Part shown: one piece after another, positions 8,491 through 17,306 of the stretch
Layout of the letters: the number at the start of each line of letters is the position of its first letter
Position numbering within the stretch: the first letter of the stretch is position 1
Origin: Paenibacillus sp. FSL R5-0623
GTDB lineage: Bacteria; Bacillota; Bacilli; Paenibacillales; Paenibacillaceae
NCBI RefSeq assembly: GCF_037974265.1
Contig: NZ_CP150233.1
Location: forward strand, 1,302,001-1,366,000
Direction: 5' to 3'
DNA length: 64,000 nt
Notes under the pieces: model-generated
What the model saw: only the letters and a program-made list of their open reading frames with translations
Database searches by the model: none
What the model was told of the DNA's origin: nothing
Translations under genes and position numbers: made by a program

Positions 8491-9399
8491 ATGTCATCCG
8501 CTGTGAAAGAAAGCAGAAGTGATAAATTGTTCTTATTGTGCAATTACATCTATCTGACGGTAGCGCTCGTCATTGTGCTGTATCCGCTGTTATACATCAT
8601 CAGTGCTTCAATCAGTGATCCCAAATATGTAGCCTCCGGTGAGATGTGGCTGCTACCCAAAGGCATTACATTTGAAGGTTATGCCCGGGTGTTTGAGAAC
8701 ACCAACATCTGGATTGGGTACAAAAACACGATCATCTATACCGTTGTAGGCACCATCGTTAACCTGATTGTTACACTACCCGCAGCCTATGCGCTCAGCC
8801 GCTCGGACTTTGTGGGACGAGGGTTCTTCATGGCGATGTTTATGGTAACGATGTTCTTCGGAGGAGGGCTTGTCCCAAGTTACCTGCTCGTTAAGGATCT
8901 TGGTATGGTGAACAGCATGTGGGCACTAATTCTGCCTGGAGCTGCATCCATATGGAATATTATCGTATGCCGGACGTTCTTCCAATCGACCATTCCCAAG
9001 GAGTTACAGGAAGCGGCACATATTGATGGATGTACCAACACCCGGTTGTTCATCAAAATTGTGCTCCCGCTTTCCATGCCAATCATTGCAGTGATGGCAC
9101 TCTTCTACGGAGTTGGACACTGGAACAGCTATTTCAGTGCCATGATCTATCTGAATGATTCCTCCAAGTACCCGCTGCAGCTCTTTCTTCGCCAGATTCT
9201 GGTGCTTCAGGAAATGGCGGCACAGGGGGGAGGCGCTATCGATACGTCTTCAGCAACGGCGATGAATACCAAAGCGGAGATCGCTGCACTGGTCAAATAT
9301 GCTGTTATTATTGTTGCCACCCTACCGGTCATTGCGGTGTATCCATTCCTCCAGCGTTACTTTGTACAGGGTGTTATGATCGGTTCCGTTAAGGGATGA
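8491..9399 (+). CDS. Sugar ABC importer permease, LplC/YtcP-type
   Basis: The 302-residue inner-membrane permease starts with a predicted helix (YIYLTVALVIVLYPLLYIISAS). Its EAA loop is LQEAAHIDGCTNTRLFIKIVLPLS, and it ends with the family-typical C-terminus YPFLQRYFVQGVMIGSVKG. An AAAAGGAGGG binding site precedes the ATG, and the gap to the upstream permease gene is 15 bp. It forms the heterodimeric channel with the preceding gene product and receives substrate from the lipoprotein encoded next. The exact sugar cannot be read from the sequence, but the downstream enzymes suggest a fucose- and GlcNAc-containing glycan. Confidence 0.92.
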   Translation: MSSAVKESRSDKLFLLCNYIYLTVALVIVLYPLLYIISASISDPKYVASGEMWLLPKGITFEGYARVFENTNIWIGYKNTIIYTVVGTIVNLIVTLPAAYALSRSDFVGRGFFMAMFMVTMFFGGGLVPSYLLVKDLGMVNSMWALILPGAASIWNIIVCRTFFQSTIPKELQEAAHIDGCTNTRLFIKIVLPLSMPIIAVMALFYGVGHWNSYFSAMIYLNDSSKYPLQLFLRQILVLQEMAAQGGGAIDTSSATAMNTKAEIAALVKYAVIIVATLPVIAVYPFLQRYFVQGVMIGSVKG

Positions 9400-9440
9400 T
9401 CTTAATCCATATACCACATTAAACAAGGGGAGTTGTTGTC

Positions 9441-11036
9441 ATGAAAAAGCTTCGCAAGGCTTCATCCATTACACTCTGTCTCACCTTATTCGCAACATTG
9501 ATTGCAGCTTGTGGTTCAACCAATGAGGACGGAAGCGCGACCTCCAAAGTAGAGGGGGTCAAAAAGGAAGGTTTCCCCATTGTGGACAAAACACTAACGT
9601 TGAAGGTCATGTCCCAGGATGCGGGCGTAGCCGACTGGAGCACCATGCCTGTGCTGCAAGAAATGGAGAAACTGTCGGGCATCAAGCTGGAGTACCAGCT
9701 CTCACCAATCGACAGCTTTGAAACGAAGAAAAATCTGGTTTTCGCGAGCGGTGACTTGCCAGATATGTTCTATGCTGCGGACCTCAAGCCTGCTGAGCAG
9801 GTGACTTATGGTAGCCAGGGCATTCTGATTCCGTTGGAAAAATACATTGACGAAGGTTACGCCCCAAATATCAAAAAGATTCTCGATGAGAACCCGGATG
9901 TCCGCAAATCATTTACAACACCTGATGGGCATATGTATGCACTCCCATTCATTGATAAAGCGGCCGTGTGGTATAGAGGCCCAATGTGGTACAACGGGGA
10001 ATTCTTGAAGGCACTTAACGTAGAAGAGCCCAAGACTACGGAAGAATTGTATTCGTATCTCAAGCGTGTAAAAGAAGAAGATCCTAATGGCAATGGTCAG
10101 CAAGATGAAATTCCGCTTACTTCTGTAAAACTGGATGATCTTCGCATGTTTTTCTTCGGCTTCTGGGGAATGTACAACGAAGGCATCTATTCCGATAAAG
10201 ACGGAAAAGTTCACTATCCTTATCAAGAAGAAGGCTACAAAGGTTATCTGACATTCATGAACCGCTTGTGGAAGGAAGACTTGCTGGATCATGAGACCTT
10301 CTCGCAAACAGGCGATCAGAAAAAAGCAAAAGGTGAAAGCAACAAACTTGCACTATTCAACGATTACCATCCATACTTCACGCTCGGTGGTGAACCTAGC
10401 ACGGATCATCCGCTGATGACACCCGTGAAGAGCGAGGTAGCAGACTCTCCGGTATACGGCAAGCATCCGGGCATGTCGGCTCGCGGTACCTTTGCTATTA
10501 CAAGCAGCAACCCGTCACCCGAGGCGACGATGCGATGGATCGATTATTTATACAGCTATGACGGTGCGACACTGTTCAATCAAGGCCCGGAAGGTGTGCT
10601 GTGGAAATTCAAAGACAAGGAAAATCATGTGAAAGAGTGGCTCCCTGTTCCTGGCGGCGGTGATCGTGAGGAATACCGGGGTAAAATCACGCCGAACTTT
10701 GGTATCCTGACACCGGGTATTAATGATCCGGATGTAGCGAAGGGGCTACGCACCGAATTTGATGAGTGGATTGACCAGCAGAATCAAGAGAAGTTGGTCC
10801 CTATCGGAAAAGCACCATTTCCTAACGTTTATCTGACGAATGAAGAGCAAAGCGAAGCAACCGCTTTATTGTCTGACCTGGATACGTACGTCAAACAGAT
10901 GGAAGCGAAGTTTGTGACCGGCCAGGAGCCGCTTGAGAACTGGGATAAGTACATTGCACAGATGAAGAAAATGGGCAGTGACCGTATCATCGAACTGTAT
11001 CAGGGGGCATATGACCGCTGGAATACTGGAGAATGA
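9441..11036 (+). CDS. Extracellular solute-binding lipoprotein of the LplA type
   Basis: The 531-residue protein starts with a lipoprotein signal, MKKLRKASS, and a lipobox LIAAC (Cys about residue 24). The mature protein has the large size of LplA/AlgQ-type oligosaccharide-binding proteins, with the DPNGNGQQDEIPL calcium-loop-like segment typical of that family at about residue 215. The C-terminal helical region (YIAQMKKMGSDRIIELYQGAYDRW) is also family-typical. It should capture an oligosaccharide at the membrane surface and deliver it to the two permeases encoded just upstream. The ribosome binding site is AGGGGAG. It is followed closely by the fucosidase gene, fitting one transcript. Confidence 0.92.
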   Translation: MKKLRKASSITLCLTLFATLIAACGSTNEDGSATSKVEGVKKEGFPIVDKTLTLKVMSQDAGVADWSTMPVLQEMEKLSGIKLEYQLSPIDSFETKKNLVFASGDLPDMFYAADLKPAEQVTYGSQGILIPLEKYIDEGYAPNIKKILDENPDVRKSFTTPDGHMYALPFIDKAAVWYRGPMWYNGEFLKALNVEEPKTTEELYSYLKRVKEEDPNGNGQQDEIPLTSVKLDDLRMFFFGFWGMYNEGIYSDKDGKVHYPYQEEGYKGYLTFMNRLWKEDLLDHETFSQTGDQKKAKGESNKLALFNDYHPYFTLGGEPSTDHPLMTPVKSEVADSPVYGKHPGMSARGTFAITSSNPSPEATMRWIDYLYSYDGATLFNQGPEGVLWKFKDKENHVKEWLPVPGGGDREEYRGKITPNFGILTPGINDPDVAKGLRTEFDEWIDQQNQEKLVPIGKAPFPNVYLTNEEQSEATALLSDLDTYVKQMEAKFVTGQEPLENWDKYIAQMKKMGSDRIIELYQGAYDRWNTGE

Positions 11037-11084
11037 CCTAAAGATTTTTCACAGATAAGGACTCTCGAAAGAGGTGTGACAGAT

Positions 11085-12371
11085 ATGCAGAAATGGTTTG
11101 AAGAAGCCAAACTGGGGATATTCATCCACTATGGCATCTATGCGGTGGACGGGGTTGCGGAATCCTGGTCCTTCTATAATGGCAGGATATCCTATGAAGA
11201 ATATATGAAACAGTTGGATGGTTTTACGGCATCGGAATTTAATGCGGAGAAGTGGGCGGACTTGATTGAGAAGTCTGGTGCCCGGTATGCCGTATTAACA
11301 ACGAAGCATCATGACGGCGTTGCTCTATGGGATACGCAATATAGCGATCTCAATGTTGTCAAACAGACACCAGCGAATCGGGACATTGTGAAGGAATATG
11401 CGGAAGCGATTCGGGAAAAGGGCATTCATCTGGGGATGTATTACTCGCTGATTGATTGGTCACACCCGGATTATCCTAGCGTGTATGAAGGTGGAAAAGT
11501 ACCGGAGGATCTCAGTAGTGTCAACCGGTATTCAAGTCCTGTGGACGGCGTTCAGGATCAGGCAAAGTGGCAGAAGTTCCTGCAATTCAATAACCATCAA
11601 CTGAGAGAGATTTTAACAAATTACGGAAAGGTGGATCTGCTGTGGTTTGATGGGGACTGGGAACGGAGCGCCCAACAGTGGAATCTGCCGGAGTTCAAGC
11701 ATTATCTGCAATCTTTTAACCCGGATATCATCATTAACTCCCGCCTTCAAGGTTATGGGGATTACAAAACGCCTGAGCAGGGCATTCCGATTACAAGACC
11801 GGAGGGACCCTGGGAATTCTGCACCACGATCAACAGATCTTGGGGTTATGTGCCAACCGATCATAAATACAAATCGTTAAATCAGATCATTCGAATGTTC
11901 TGTGACTGCATTTCGATGGGCGGTAATATGTTGCTGGATATCGGTCCGCGTGAAGATGGCACCATCGATCAGAGGCAGGAGGATATTCTGCTTGGACTGG
12001 GAGCTTGGATCCGAACCCATGAGGAGGCTGTCTTCGGTACGGGTGAAGGCATTATGCCTCGCTATTATCTGGGGGGAAGCACTGTATCCGAGGATCGAAA
12101 GGCGCTGTACCTATTCGTGTATGACGATCCAAAAGAGAATGTGTGCATCAAGGGTCTCTGCAATCCGATCAAGAAAATTACCGTGCTGCATTCGGGCAAA
12201 GAGCTGAATCATGAGATTCATGGGGGCGTGCCTTGGTTCAATATCCCGGGGACAACGTGGATCAAGATGACCCCGGGGGACACGCATGAACAGGTGACCG
12301 TTCTTAAGCTTGAATTCGATGAGGAGCTGGAAATGTACGGCGGCTCTGGAGCCGTTGTCACCCATAACTAA
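11085..12371 (+). CDS. Alpha-L-fucosidase, GH29, cytoplasmic
   Basis: The 428-residue glycosidase has the GH29 TIM-barrel pattern: FIHYGIYAV near the start, KHHDG at residues 74-78 and the nucleophile region LLWFDGDW with Asp at about 189. The enzyme removes terminal alpha-L-fucose with retention. A short C-terminal beta-domain is present. No signal peptide is seen, so it acts on imported fucosides. I chose the ATG at 11085 because AGAGG sits 10 bases upstream; a GTG at 11076 in the same frame is too close to that site. The neighbours are the importer upstream and the CBM9-like, transglutaminase-like and GH18 genes downstream. Confidence 0.88.
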   Translation: MQKWFEEAKLGIFIHYGIYAVDGVAESWSFYNGRISYEEYMKQLDGFTASEFNAEKWADLIEKSGARYAVLTTKHHDGVALWDTQYSDLNVVKQTPANRDIVKEYAEAIREKGIHLGMYYSLIDWSHPDYPSVYEGGKVPEDLSSVNRYSSPVDGVQDQAKWQKFLQFNNHQLREILTNYGKVDLLWFDGDWERSAQQWNLPEFKHYLQSFNPDIIINSRLQGYGDYKTPEQGIPITRPEGPWEFCTTINRSWGYVPTDHKYKSLNQIIRMFCDCISMGGNMLLDIGPREDGTIDQRQEDILLGLGAWIRTHEEAVFGTGEGIMPRYYLGGSTVSEDRKALYLFVYDDPKENVCIKGLCNPIKKITVLHSGKELNHEIHGGVPWFNIPGTTWIKMTPGDTHEQVTVLKLEFDEELEMYGGSGAVVTHN

Positions 12372-12379
12372 CCATTACG

Positions 12380-12413
12380 GGGAGGGCATGTGCTGGTAGA
12401 TGCATGCCCTCCC
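12380..12413 (+). other. Intercistronic stem-loop after the fucosidase gene
   Basis: GGGAGGGCATG pairs perfectly with CATGCCCTCCC (11 bp) across a 12-base loop. There is no U-run after it. It lies between the fucosidase stop and the ribosome binding site of the next gene, and is more likely an mRNA stabiliser or partial terminator than a full stop. Confidence 0.6.
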
Positions 12414-12434
12414 TTACGAATTGGAGAGAGTGAC

Positions 12435-13457
12435 ATGAACAGAAGTGGAGTGCCAGAACCCAGGATTGAGTATGCTCCCAAACATTATATATGCAAGCGT
12501 GCGCAGGAACCGTTGGTGTTAGACGGTCGTGTGGATAAGGCATTTTGGAATGCGGCTCATTGGACGGATGATTTCGTTGATATCGAAGGGGATCTTCGTC
12601 CGAAGCCAGAGAAACAGACACGGGTAAAAATGCTGTGGGATGACGACTATTTCTATTTTGCTGCCGAGCTGATTGAAGATCAGATCTGGGCTACCCTGAC
12701 TGAACGTGATTCCGTTATTTTTTATGACAATGACTTCGAGATTTTTATCGATCCCGACGGGGATTCCCATCAATATTATGAGTTCGAGATCAATGCGCTC
12801 AATACGGTATGGGACCTGTTATTAGTGAAGCCTTATCGGGATGGTGGGCCTCCGGTTAACGGTTGGGATATCAGCGGTCTCAAGACGGCCGTATATATCG
12901 ATGGGGAACTGAACAGACCTGATGCAGAGAACCGGAAATGGAGCGTGGAAGTCGCGATTCCCTGGGCCAGCCTTAAGGAGTGCGCCGAAGGAAACCGTCC
13001 ACCTGCGCCGGGTGAGTTCTGGCGTGTCAACTTCTCGCGTGTGGAGTGGCAAACCGAGGTACAGGACGGTGAGTACCGCAAGGTGTTGAATCCAGATACG
13101 GGTAAACCTTATCCGGAGGACAACTGGGTTTGGTCACCTATGGGTATTATCAACATGCATTACCCGGAGTTGTGGGGTTATGTTGTATTCTCGGTTGACG
13201 GAACGGATCAGTCGTTTGAGCTGCCGGAAGACGAACGAATCAAATGGGAGCTTCGCAGGCTCTACTACCGTGAACGCAATTATTATGAAACCCATGGTGA
13301 ATTTACACAGGATGTGAAGCTGCTTATGGGTGAGGAATCGTGGAGCTGTGAGCCTGTTATTGAAACGACTCGCAGCCTGTTCCAGATTACTGCGCCGTCT
13401 TCGGACGGAACGGCCTTGATCTGTATTCGGGAAGACGGAAAGCTGTGGAGGGAGTGA
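12435..13457 (+). CDS. CBM9-like (DOMON-type) carbohydrate-binding protein, no signal peptide
   Basis: The 340-residue protein begins with the family 9-like carbohydrate-binding signature: PLVLDGRVDKAFWNAA near residue 30, DDDYFYFAAEL near 70, the metal-and-aromatic DNDFEIFIDPDGD at about 100, and the SVEVAIPWASL strand. The fold covers roughly residues 15-240. The remaining 100 residues are helical with many charged and tyrosine residues (RRLYYRERNYYETHG) and match nothing I recognise. Homologous modules are usually secreted, yet this one has no export signal. GGAGAGAG lies 6 bases before the ATG. It may present or sense the imported glycan. Confidence 0.75.
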   Translation: MNRSGVPEPRIEYAPKHYICKRAQEPLVLDGRVDKAFWNAAHWTDDFVDIEGDLRPKPEKQTRVKMLWDDDYFYFAAELIEDQIWATLTERDSVIFYDNDFEIFIDPDGDSHQYYEFEINALNTVWDLLLVKPYRDGGPPVNGWDISGLKTAVYIDGELNRPDAENRKWSVEVAIPWASLKECAEGNRPPAPGEFWRVNFSRVEWQTEVQDGEYRKVLNPDTGKPYPEDNWVWSPMGIINMHYPELWGYVVFSVDGTDQSFELPEDERIKWELRRLYYRERNYYETHGEFTQDVKLLMGEESWSCEPVIETTRSLFQITAPSSDGTALICIREDGKLWRE

Positions 13458-13464
13458 TAACGCA

Positions 13465-16098
13465 ATGACCAGCCAAACCTTGGTATTTTCCCTTGATGCA
13501 CAGTCATTGGAGAGAATCGAGCAGAAGTTCCAGGAGAAGGTACGTTTTGCAGAGGCCCGCAAATCGGAATTGTTTCATGTTTTTCAGCAGGAGCTAATGC
13601 ATGAAGAGGCATGGGCGTTGAAGTATGTCTATGCCTATATGCCGGTAAACGACATGGCTGATTATAATGGGGACTTGTTCTTGAGCCATGTGCGCCGGGC
13701 TTTGGACACTCGCAAACGTGTGCCTTGGGGAGAACGCGTTCCTGATCATTTGTTCCTTCATTTTGTACTGCCTTATCGCATAAATACGGAAAATATTGAA
13801 GATTTCCGCGGTTTGATATATGACGAATTAGCCGAGCGGACAGCGAAGTTATCCATGGCTGATGCCATTCTGGAGACCAATTACTGGTGTCATGAGAAAG
13901 CGACCTATATTGGCAGTGATCTGCGCACGATATCACCGCTGACGATGATCCGGAATGCTCGTGGTCGATGCGGCGAAGAATCCACGCTGGCGGTGGCTGC
14001 TCTTCGCAGCATTGGCATACCCGCCCGTCAGGTCTACACACCGCGCTGGGCTCACTGTGACAGTAACCATGCTTGGGTAGAAGCCTGGGCTGATGGTCAA
14101 TGGTATTACATCGGGGCATGCGAGCCTGAAGCCCGTCTGAACCAAGGGTGGTTCAGCCCACCAGCCCGCAGGGCCATGCTGATTAATACGAGGATATATG
14201 CCGACTATCCCGGACCAGAGGATATTACGCTCTCCGAAAAGGGATTTACGGAGATTAATTTACTTGAGAACTATGCGCCCACACGCAACATTTATGTGAA
14301 GGTGAAAAATGAACAGGGAGAGCCTGTACCCGGCGCGAGTGTCCGTTTTGAGCTGTACAATACGGCTGAATTCTATCCGATTGCCGAGATTAGGACGGAT
14401 GCACAAGGGGAAGCGACCTTTAAGACAGGCTGTGGTGACCTTTTGATTCGTGCGGTCAGCGGCGGCAAGTGGAGTGAAATCCTATACAAGGCTCGGGGAA
14501 ATGAGCTTGTAGAGCTTGTGCTGAACTCGTCAGAGCAGCCCACAGGGATTGTAGATTTCGATATGGTTCCTCCTCCGGAAAGGGAGGGAGAGGTCGTGGT
14601 TGCATTACCGGAAGAGAAGATTGAGATTCATAATCGTCGTCTGGAGGAAGGAGCGCAGACCCGGAGCGAGTATGAGGACACGTTCCTGAGTGAGGCGGAA
14701 GCTGTATCGCTGGCTAACAAGGTTGGACTGCCCTCGGTGCGAGTATGGGATGTTCTCCGCAAGGCACGGGGGAACAGCCGGGAAATTGCAACCTTCCTGG
14801 AGGAATGTTCCAATTCATACGGTGAGTGGCCGCTCCGGTTGCTGGAGTCGATGAATGAAAAAGATTTAATTGATACCTCTCGTCAGACGCTGGACGATCA
14901 TCTGATTGGTGCTCTCTCGCAGCAAGGATCATGGGCGGAAGATACGTTCGTGAGATACATCCTGTGTCCGCGGATCTCCTATGAGATGCTGGTCCCTTAT
15001 CGGGGTGTATTCCAGAATGCCTTTTCGGCAGATGAAGCGGCAACTTTCAGGGAGAATCCCTCGCTACTTGCTCGAATACTGGAACAGCAATATGAATACT
15101 ATGAAGACCTTCCTAATCTAAAAGGCAAAGGGAATCCGATCGGGACGTTTAGTCTAATGAAGGGAGACTCTCAGTCGCTGGATATTTTGTTTGTGGCTGT
15201 ATGTCGCAGTTTGGGTATTCCGGCCCGATTACATCCGAGCGCACAGAAACCACAGTATCTAAGTGACAGACGATGGGAGGATGCAGTGTTTAGTCTCACC
15301 TCACCTCTAACTCAGGAGAGTACAAGCTGGGGAATGCTCCAACTTCATAGGGATATAAAAGCTCCACACGATACACCTGCAGCATCTTATTTCGAAAACT
15401 TCTCGTTTGCCCGTCTGGAAGATGGCGTCTACAAGACGTTGATTTATCCTTATGGCAGTACGGATGTCTATAGTGAGCCATATGAGGTTGAGGCAGGCGC
15501 TTATCGCTTAACGACAGGCGTTAGGCTGAAAGATGGAACGGCAAAAGTACGCTTTGTTTACTTTACCGTGAGCGCCGGAGATACCACTGAGGTTGTATTG
15601 TCTTATCGCGAGAATGAGGTTGATATTCCTGTGCTGGGTAAACTGGTACCAGAAAGTATTCTGACCCGTCTGGATGGTTCAGAGGTGGAACTGGAGGAAC
15701 TTCTGGGATCGGAGAGTGCCATTGCTGCCTGGATTGAACCGGAGCGGGAACCGACCAAACATCTGATTCGTGAACTGTGCGAGCTGGCAGAGCCGCTGGA
15801 TAAGCTGGGTATACCAATCGTACTCATAATCGGAGATGCAGAATGGAACGCTTCCTTTGATCCTGTTGGTTATCCGAAGCTTCCTGTGCGCACGGTTTTT
15901 GTACGAGACTCCAGTTATGCTTCCTTGTCCGGTTACATTTCAAAGCCTACAGCCCACGAAGCAGGTTATCCACATTTGTTTGTACTGGATACTCAGCATC
16001 AAATCCGTTATACGGCTTCCGGGTACAAGATTGGTACCGGGAAGGAAGCCTTGCAGATAGCTGCTGCGATATATCAATCATCGAATGGATCGGAGTGA
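13465..16098 (+). CDS. Transglutaminase-like multidomain protein (877 aa)
   Basis: The N-terminal region (1-130) is helical. A transglutaminase-like core follows, with catalytic Cys169 in RCGEES, His202 in NHAWVE and an acidic third position in GACEPE at 218-222 where most homologues have Asp. An Ig-like or regulatory beta-sandwich spans about 273-345 (NIYVKVKNEQGEPVPGASV). A second, apparently inactive transglutaminase-like segment near 560-600 (SLDILFVAVCRSLGIPARL) lacks the Cys and is followed by beta-rich sequence. The C-terminal 160 residues look thioredoxin-like without a CxxC motif. Bacterial relatives cleave or rearrange peptide bonds. There is no signal peptide. The stop overlaps the next gene region. 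Confidence 0.75.
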   Translation: MTSQTLVFSLDAQSLERIEQKFQEKVRFAEARKSELFHVFQQELMHEEAWALKYVYAYMPVNDMADYNGDLFLSHVRRALDTRKRVPWGERVPDHLFLHFVLPYRINTENIEDFRGLIYDELAERTAKLSMADAILETNYWCHEKATYIGSDLRTISPLTMIRNARGRCGEESTLAVAALRSIGIPARQVYTPRWAHCDSNHAWVEAWADGQWYYIGACEPEARLNQGWFSPPARRAMLINTRIYADYPGPEDITLSEKGFTEINLLENYAPTRNIYVKVKNEQGEPVPGASVRFELYNTAEFYPIAEIRTDAQGEATFKTGCGDLLIRAVSGGKWSEILYKARGNELVELVLNSSEQPTGIVDFDMVPPPEREGEVVVALPEEKIEIHNRRLEEGAQTRSEYEDTFLSEAEAVSLANKVGLPSVRVWDVLRKARGNSREIATFLEECSNSYGEWPLRLLESMNEKDLIDTSRQTLDDHLIGALSQQGSWAEDTFVRYILCPRISYEMLVPYRGVFQNAFSADEAATFRENPSLLARILEQQYEYYEDLPNLKGKGNPIGTFSLMKGDSQSLDILFVAVCRSLGIPARLHPSAQKPQYLSDRRWEDAVFSLTSPLTQESTSWGMLQLHRDIKAPHDTPAASYFENFSFARLEDGVYKTLIYPYGSTDVYSEPYEVEAGAYRLTTGVRLKDGTAKVRFVYFTVSAGDTTEVVLSYRENEVDIPVLGKLVPESILTRLDGSEVELEELLGSESAIAAWIEPEREPTKHLIRELCELAEPLDKLGIPIVLIIGDAEWNASFDPVGYPKLPVRTVFVRDSSYASLSGYISKPTAHEAGYPHLFVLDTQHQIRYTASGYKIGTGKEALQIAAAIYQSSNGSE

Positions 16099-16103
16099 AG
16101 CGT

Positions 16104-17156
16104 GTGACGAAATATATTGCTGCGGGTTATGCCGTTGATTCAGTTCTTCCTGACATGACACATGAGGATCTGTCGAAGTTAACACATCTGAACATAGCCT
16201 TCGGACATGTCAAGAATGATGCAATCACTACCGAGCATTTAAAAAACGGCCATGTGATTCGGAACATCAAGCGGGAGCATCCGAATCTTACAGTACTGCT
16301 GTCTGTAGGCGGATGGAGTGCAGGCGGTTTTTCCGAAGCTGCCTCAACCCAGGCGGGTAGGGAGAGCATGGGTGCATCGGCAGTTCGGATGCTGGAGGAA
16401 TATCCTATCGACGGGATCGATCTGGATTGGGAATATCCTTGTTACGGTGAAGCCGGTATCGCATTCAGCCCAGATGATAAACGGAATTTCACCTTACTTC
16501 TCAAGACAATCCGGGAGGCACTGAGTGCCAAGGGAGAAGCGGATGGCCGTCATTATCTGCTCACTATTGCGGCAGGGGCTGATCAATACTACGTTGATGG
16601 TACAGAGATGGCCGAGGTGCAACAGTACCTGGACTATGTCCAGTTGATGACCTATGATATGCGTGGCGGTTTTCAGGTTCTGACCGGACACCATACGAAT
16701 CTGTACACGCCAACAGGAGATCTGTTTCGAATCAGTACGGATGCTTCCGTGAACCTGTTTGTTCGCGCTGGTGTCCCGAAGGAGAAAATTGTGATCGGAG
16801 CTGCGTTCTATTCCCGGATCTGGAATGAGGTTCCTGACCGAAACCACGGGCTCCATCAAATGGCTGGTAGCACAGGCGGCTACGGTCCGTCATTTGCCGA
16901 ACTGGAAGCGAAGTACATTAACAAGAATGGTTACACCCGTTATTGGGATGAAGAAGCCTGTGCACCGTTTCTGTTTAATGGGTCCAGCCTCATATCTTAT
17001 GATGATGAAAAATCGATCCAATGCAAATGTAATTACGTAAAGGATCAAGGTCTGGCCGGGATCATGTTCTGGGAGTACGGTTGTGATCCTACTCACCGTT
17101 TGCTGGGTGCAGTGCATCAAGGGCTGAAGGTTCTTCCGGCTGGGAAAAGCGGATAA
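16104..17156 (+). CDS. GH18 glycoside hydrolase (chitinase/ENGase type), cytoplasmic
   Basis: The protein has about 350 residues. The GH18 catalytic motif DGIDLDWE (DxxDxDxE) lies at about 103-110, the SVGGWS strand precedes it, and the YDMRGG and FWEYGCDP strands follow, so all barrel landmarks are present. The enzyme should hydrolyse beta-1,4-linked GlcNAc units by substrate-assisted catalysis. There is no signal peptide and no chitin-binding module. The GTG at 16104 has GGAG 8 bases upstream; a GTG at 16095 in the same frame overlaps the previous stop and is an alternative. It is the last gene of the operon. Chitooligosaccharide or N-glycan core cleavage are both possible. Confidence 0.88.
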   Translation: MTKYIAAGYAVDSVLPDMTHEDLSKLTHLNIAFGHVKNDAITTEHLKNGHVIRNIKREHPNLTVLLSVGGWSAGGFSEAASTQAGRESMGASAVRMLEEYPIDGIDLDWEYPCYGEAGIAFSPDDKRNFTLLLKTIREALSAKGEADGRHYLLTIAAGADQYYVDGTEMAEVQQYLDYVQLMTYDMRGGFQVLTGHHTNLYTPTGDLFRISTDASVNLFVRAGVPKEKIVIGAAFYSRIWNEVPDRNHGLHQMAGSTGGYGPSFAELEAKYINKNGYTRYWDEEACAPFLFNGSSLISYDDEKSIQCKCNYVKDQGLAGIMFWEYGCDPTHRLLGAVHQGLKVLPAGKSG

Positions 17157-17207
17157 GGCCGCCGGCCGCGACGAATCAGATTATTTCTTCGAACTAAAAA
17201 CATACGA

Positions 17208-17254
17208 AGGGGCCGTCCTGTACGTCATGAGCATGACGTACAGGACGGCCCTTG
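17208..17254. terminator. Long perfect hairpin between convergent genes
   Basis: GGGCCGTCCTGTACGTCATG is followed two bases later by its exact reverse complement, giving a stem of about 18-19 bp. It sits between the GH18 gene and the convergent sensor-regulator gene. The U-runs on both sides are short, so it probably serves as a bidirectional terminator. Confidence 0.8.
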
Positions 17255-17306
17255 TTTGCGTTATTTTGGTCTAATGAATCTGGCACATGTTAGACGATAT
17301 CTCGAT

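Noticed and set aside
13283..14119. 278-residue minus-strand frame
   Set aside because: It is antisense to the CBM9-like and transglutaminase-like genes, with no start signals and random composition.
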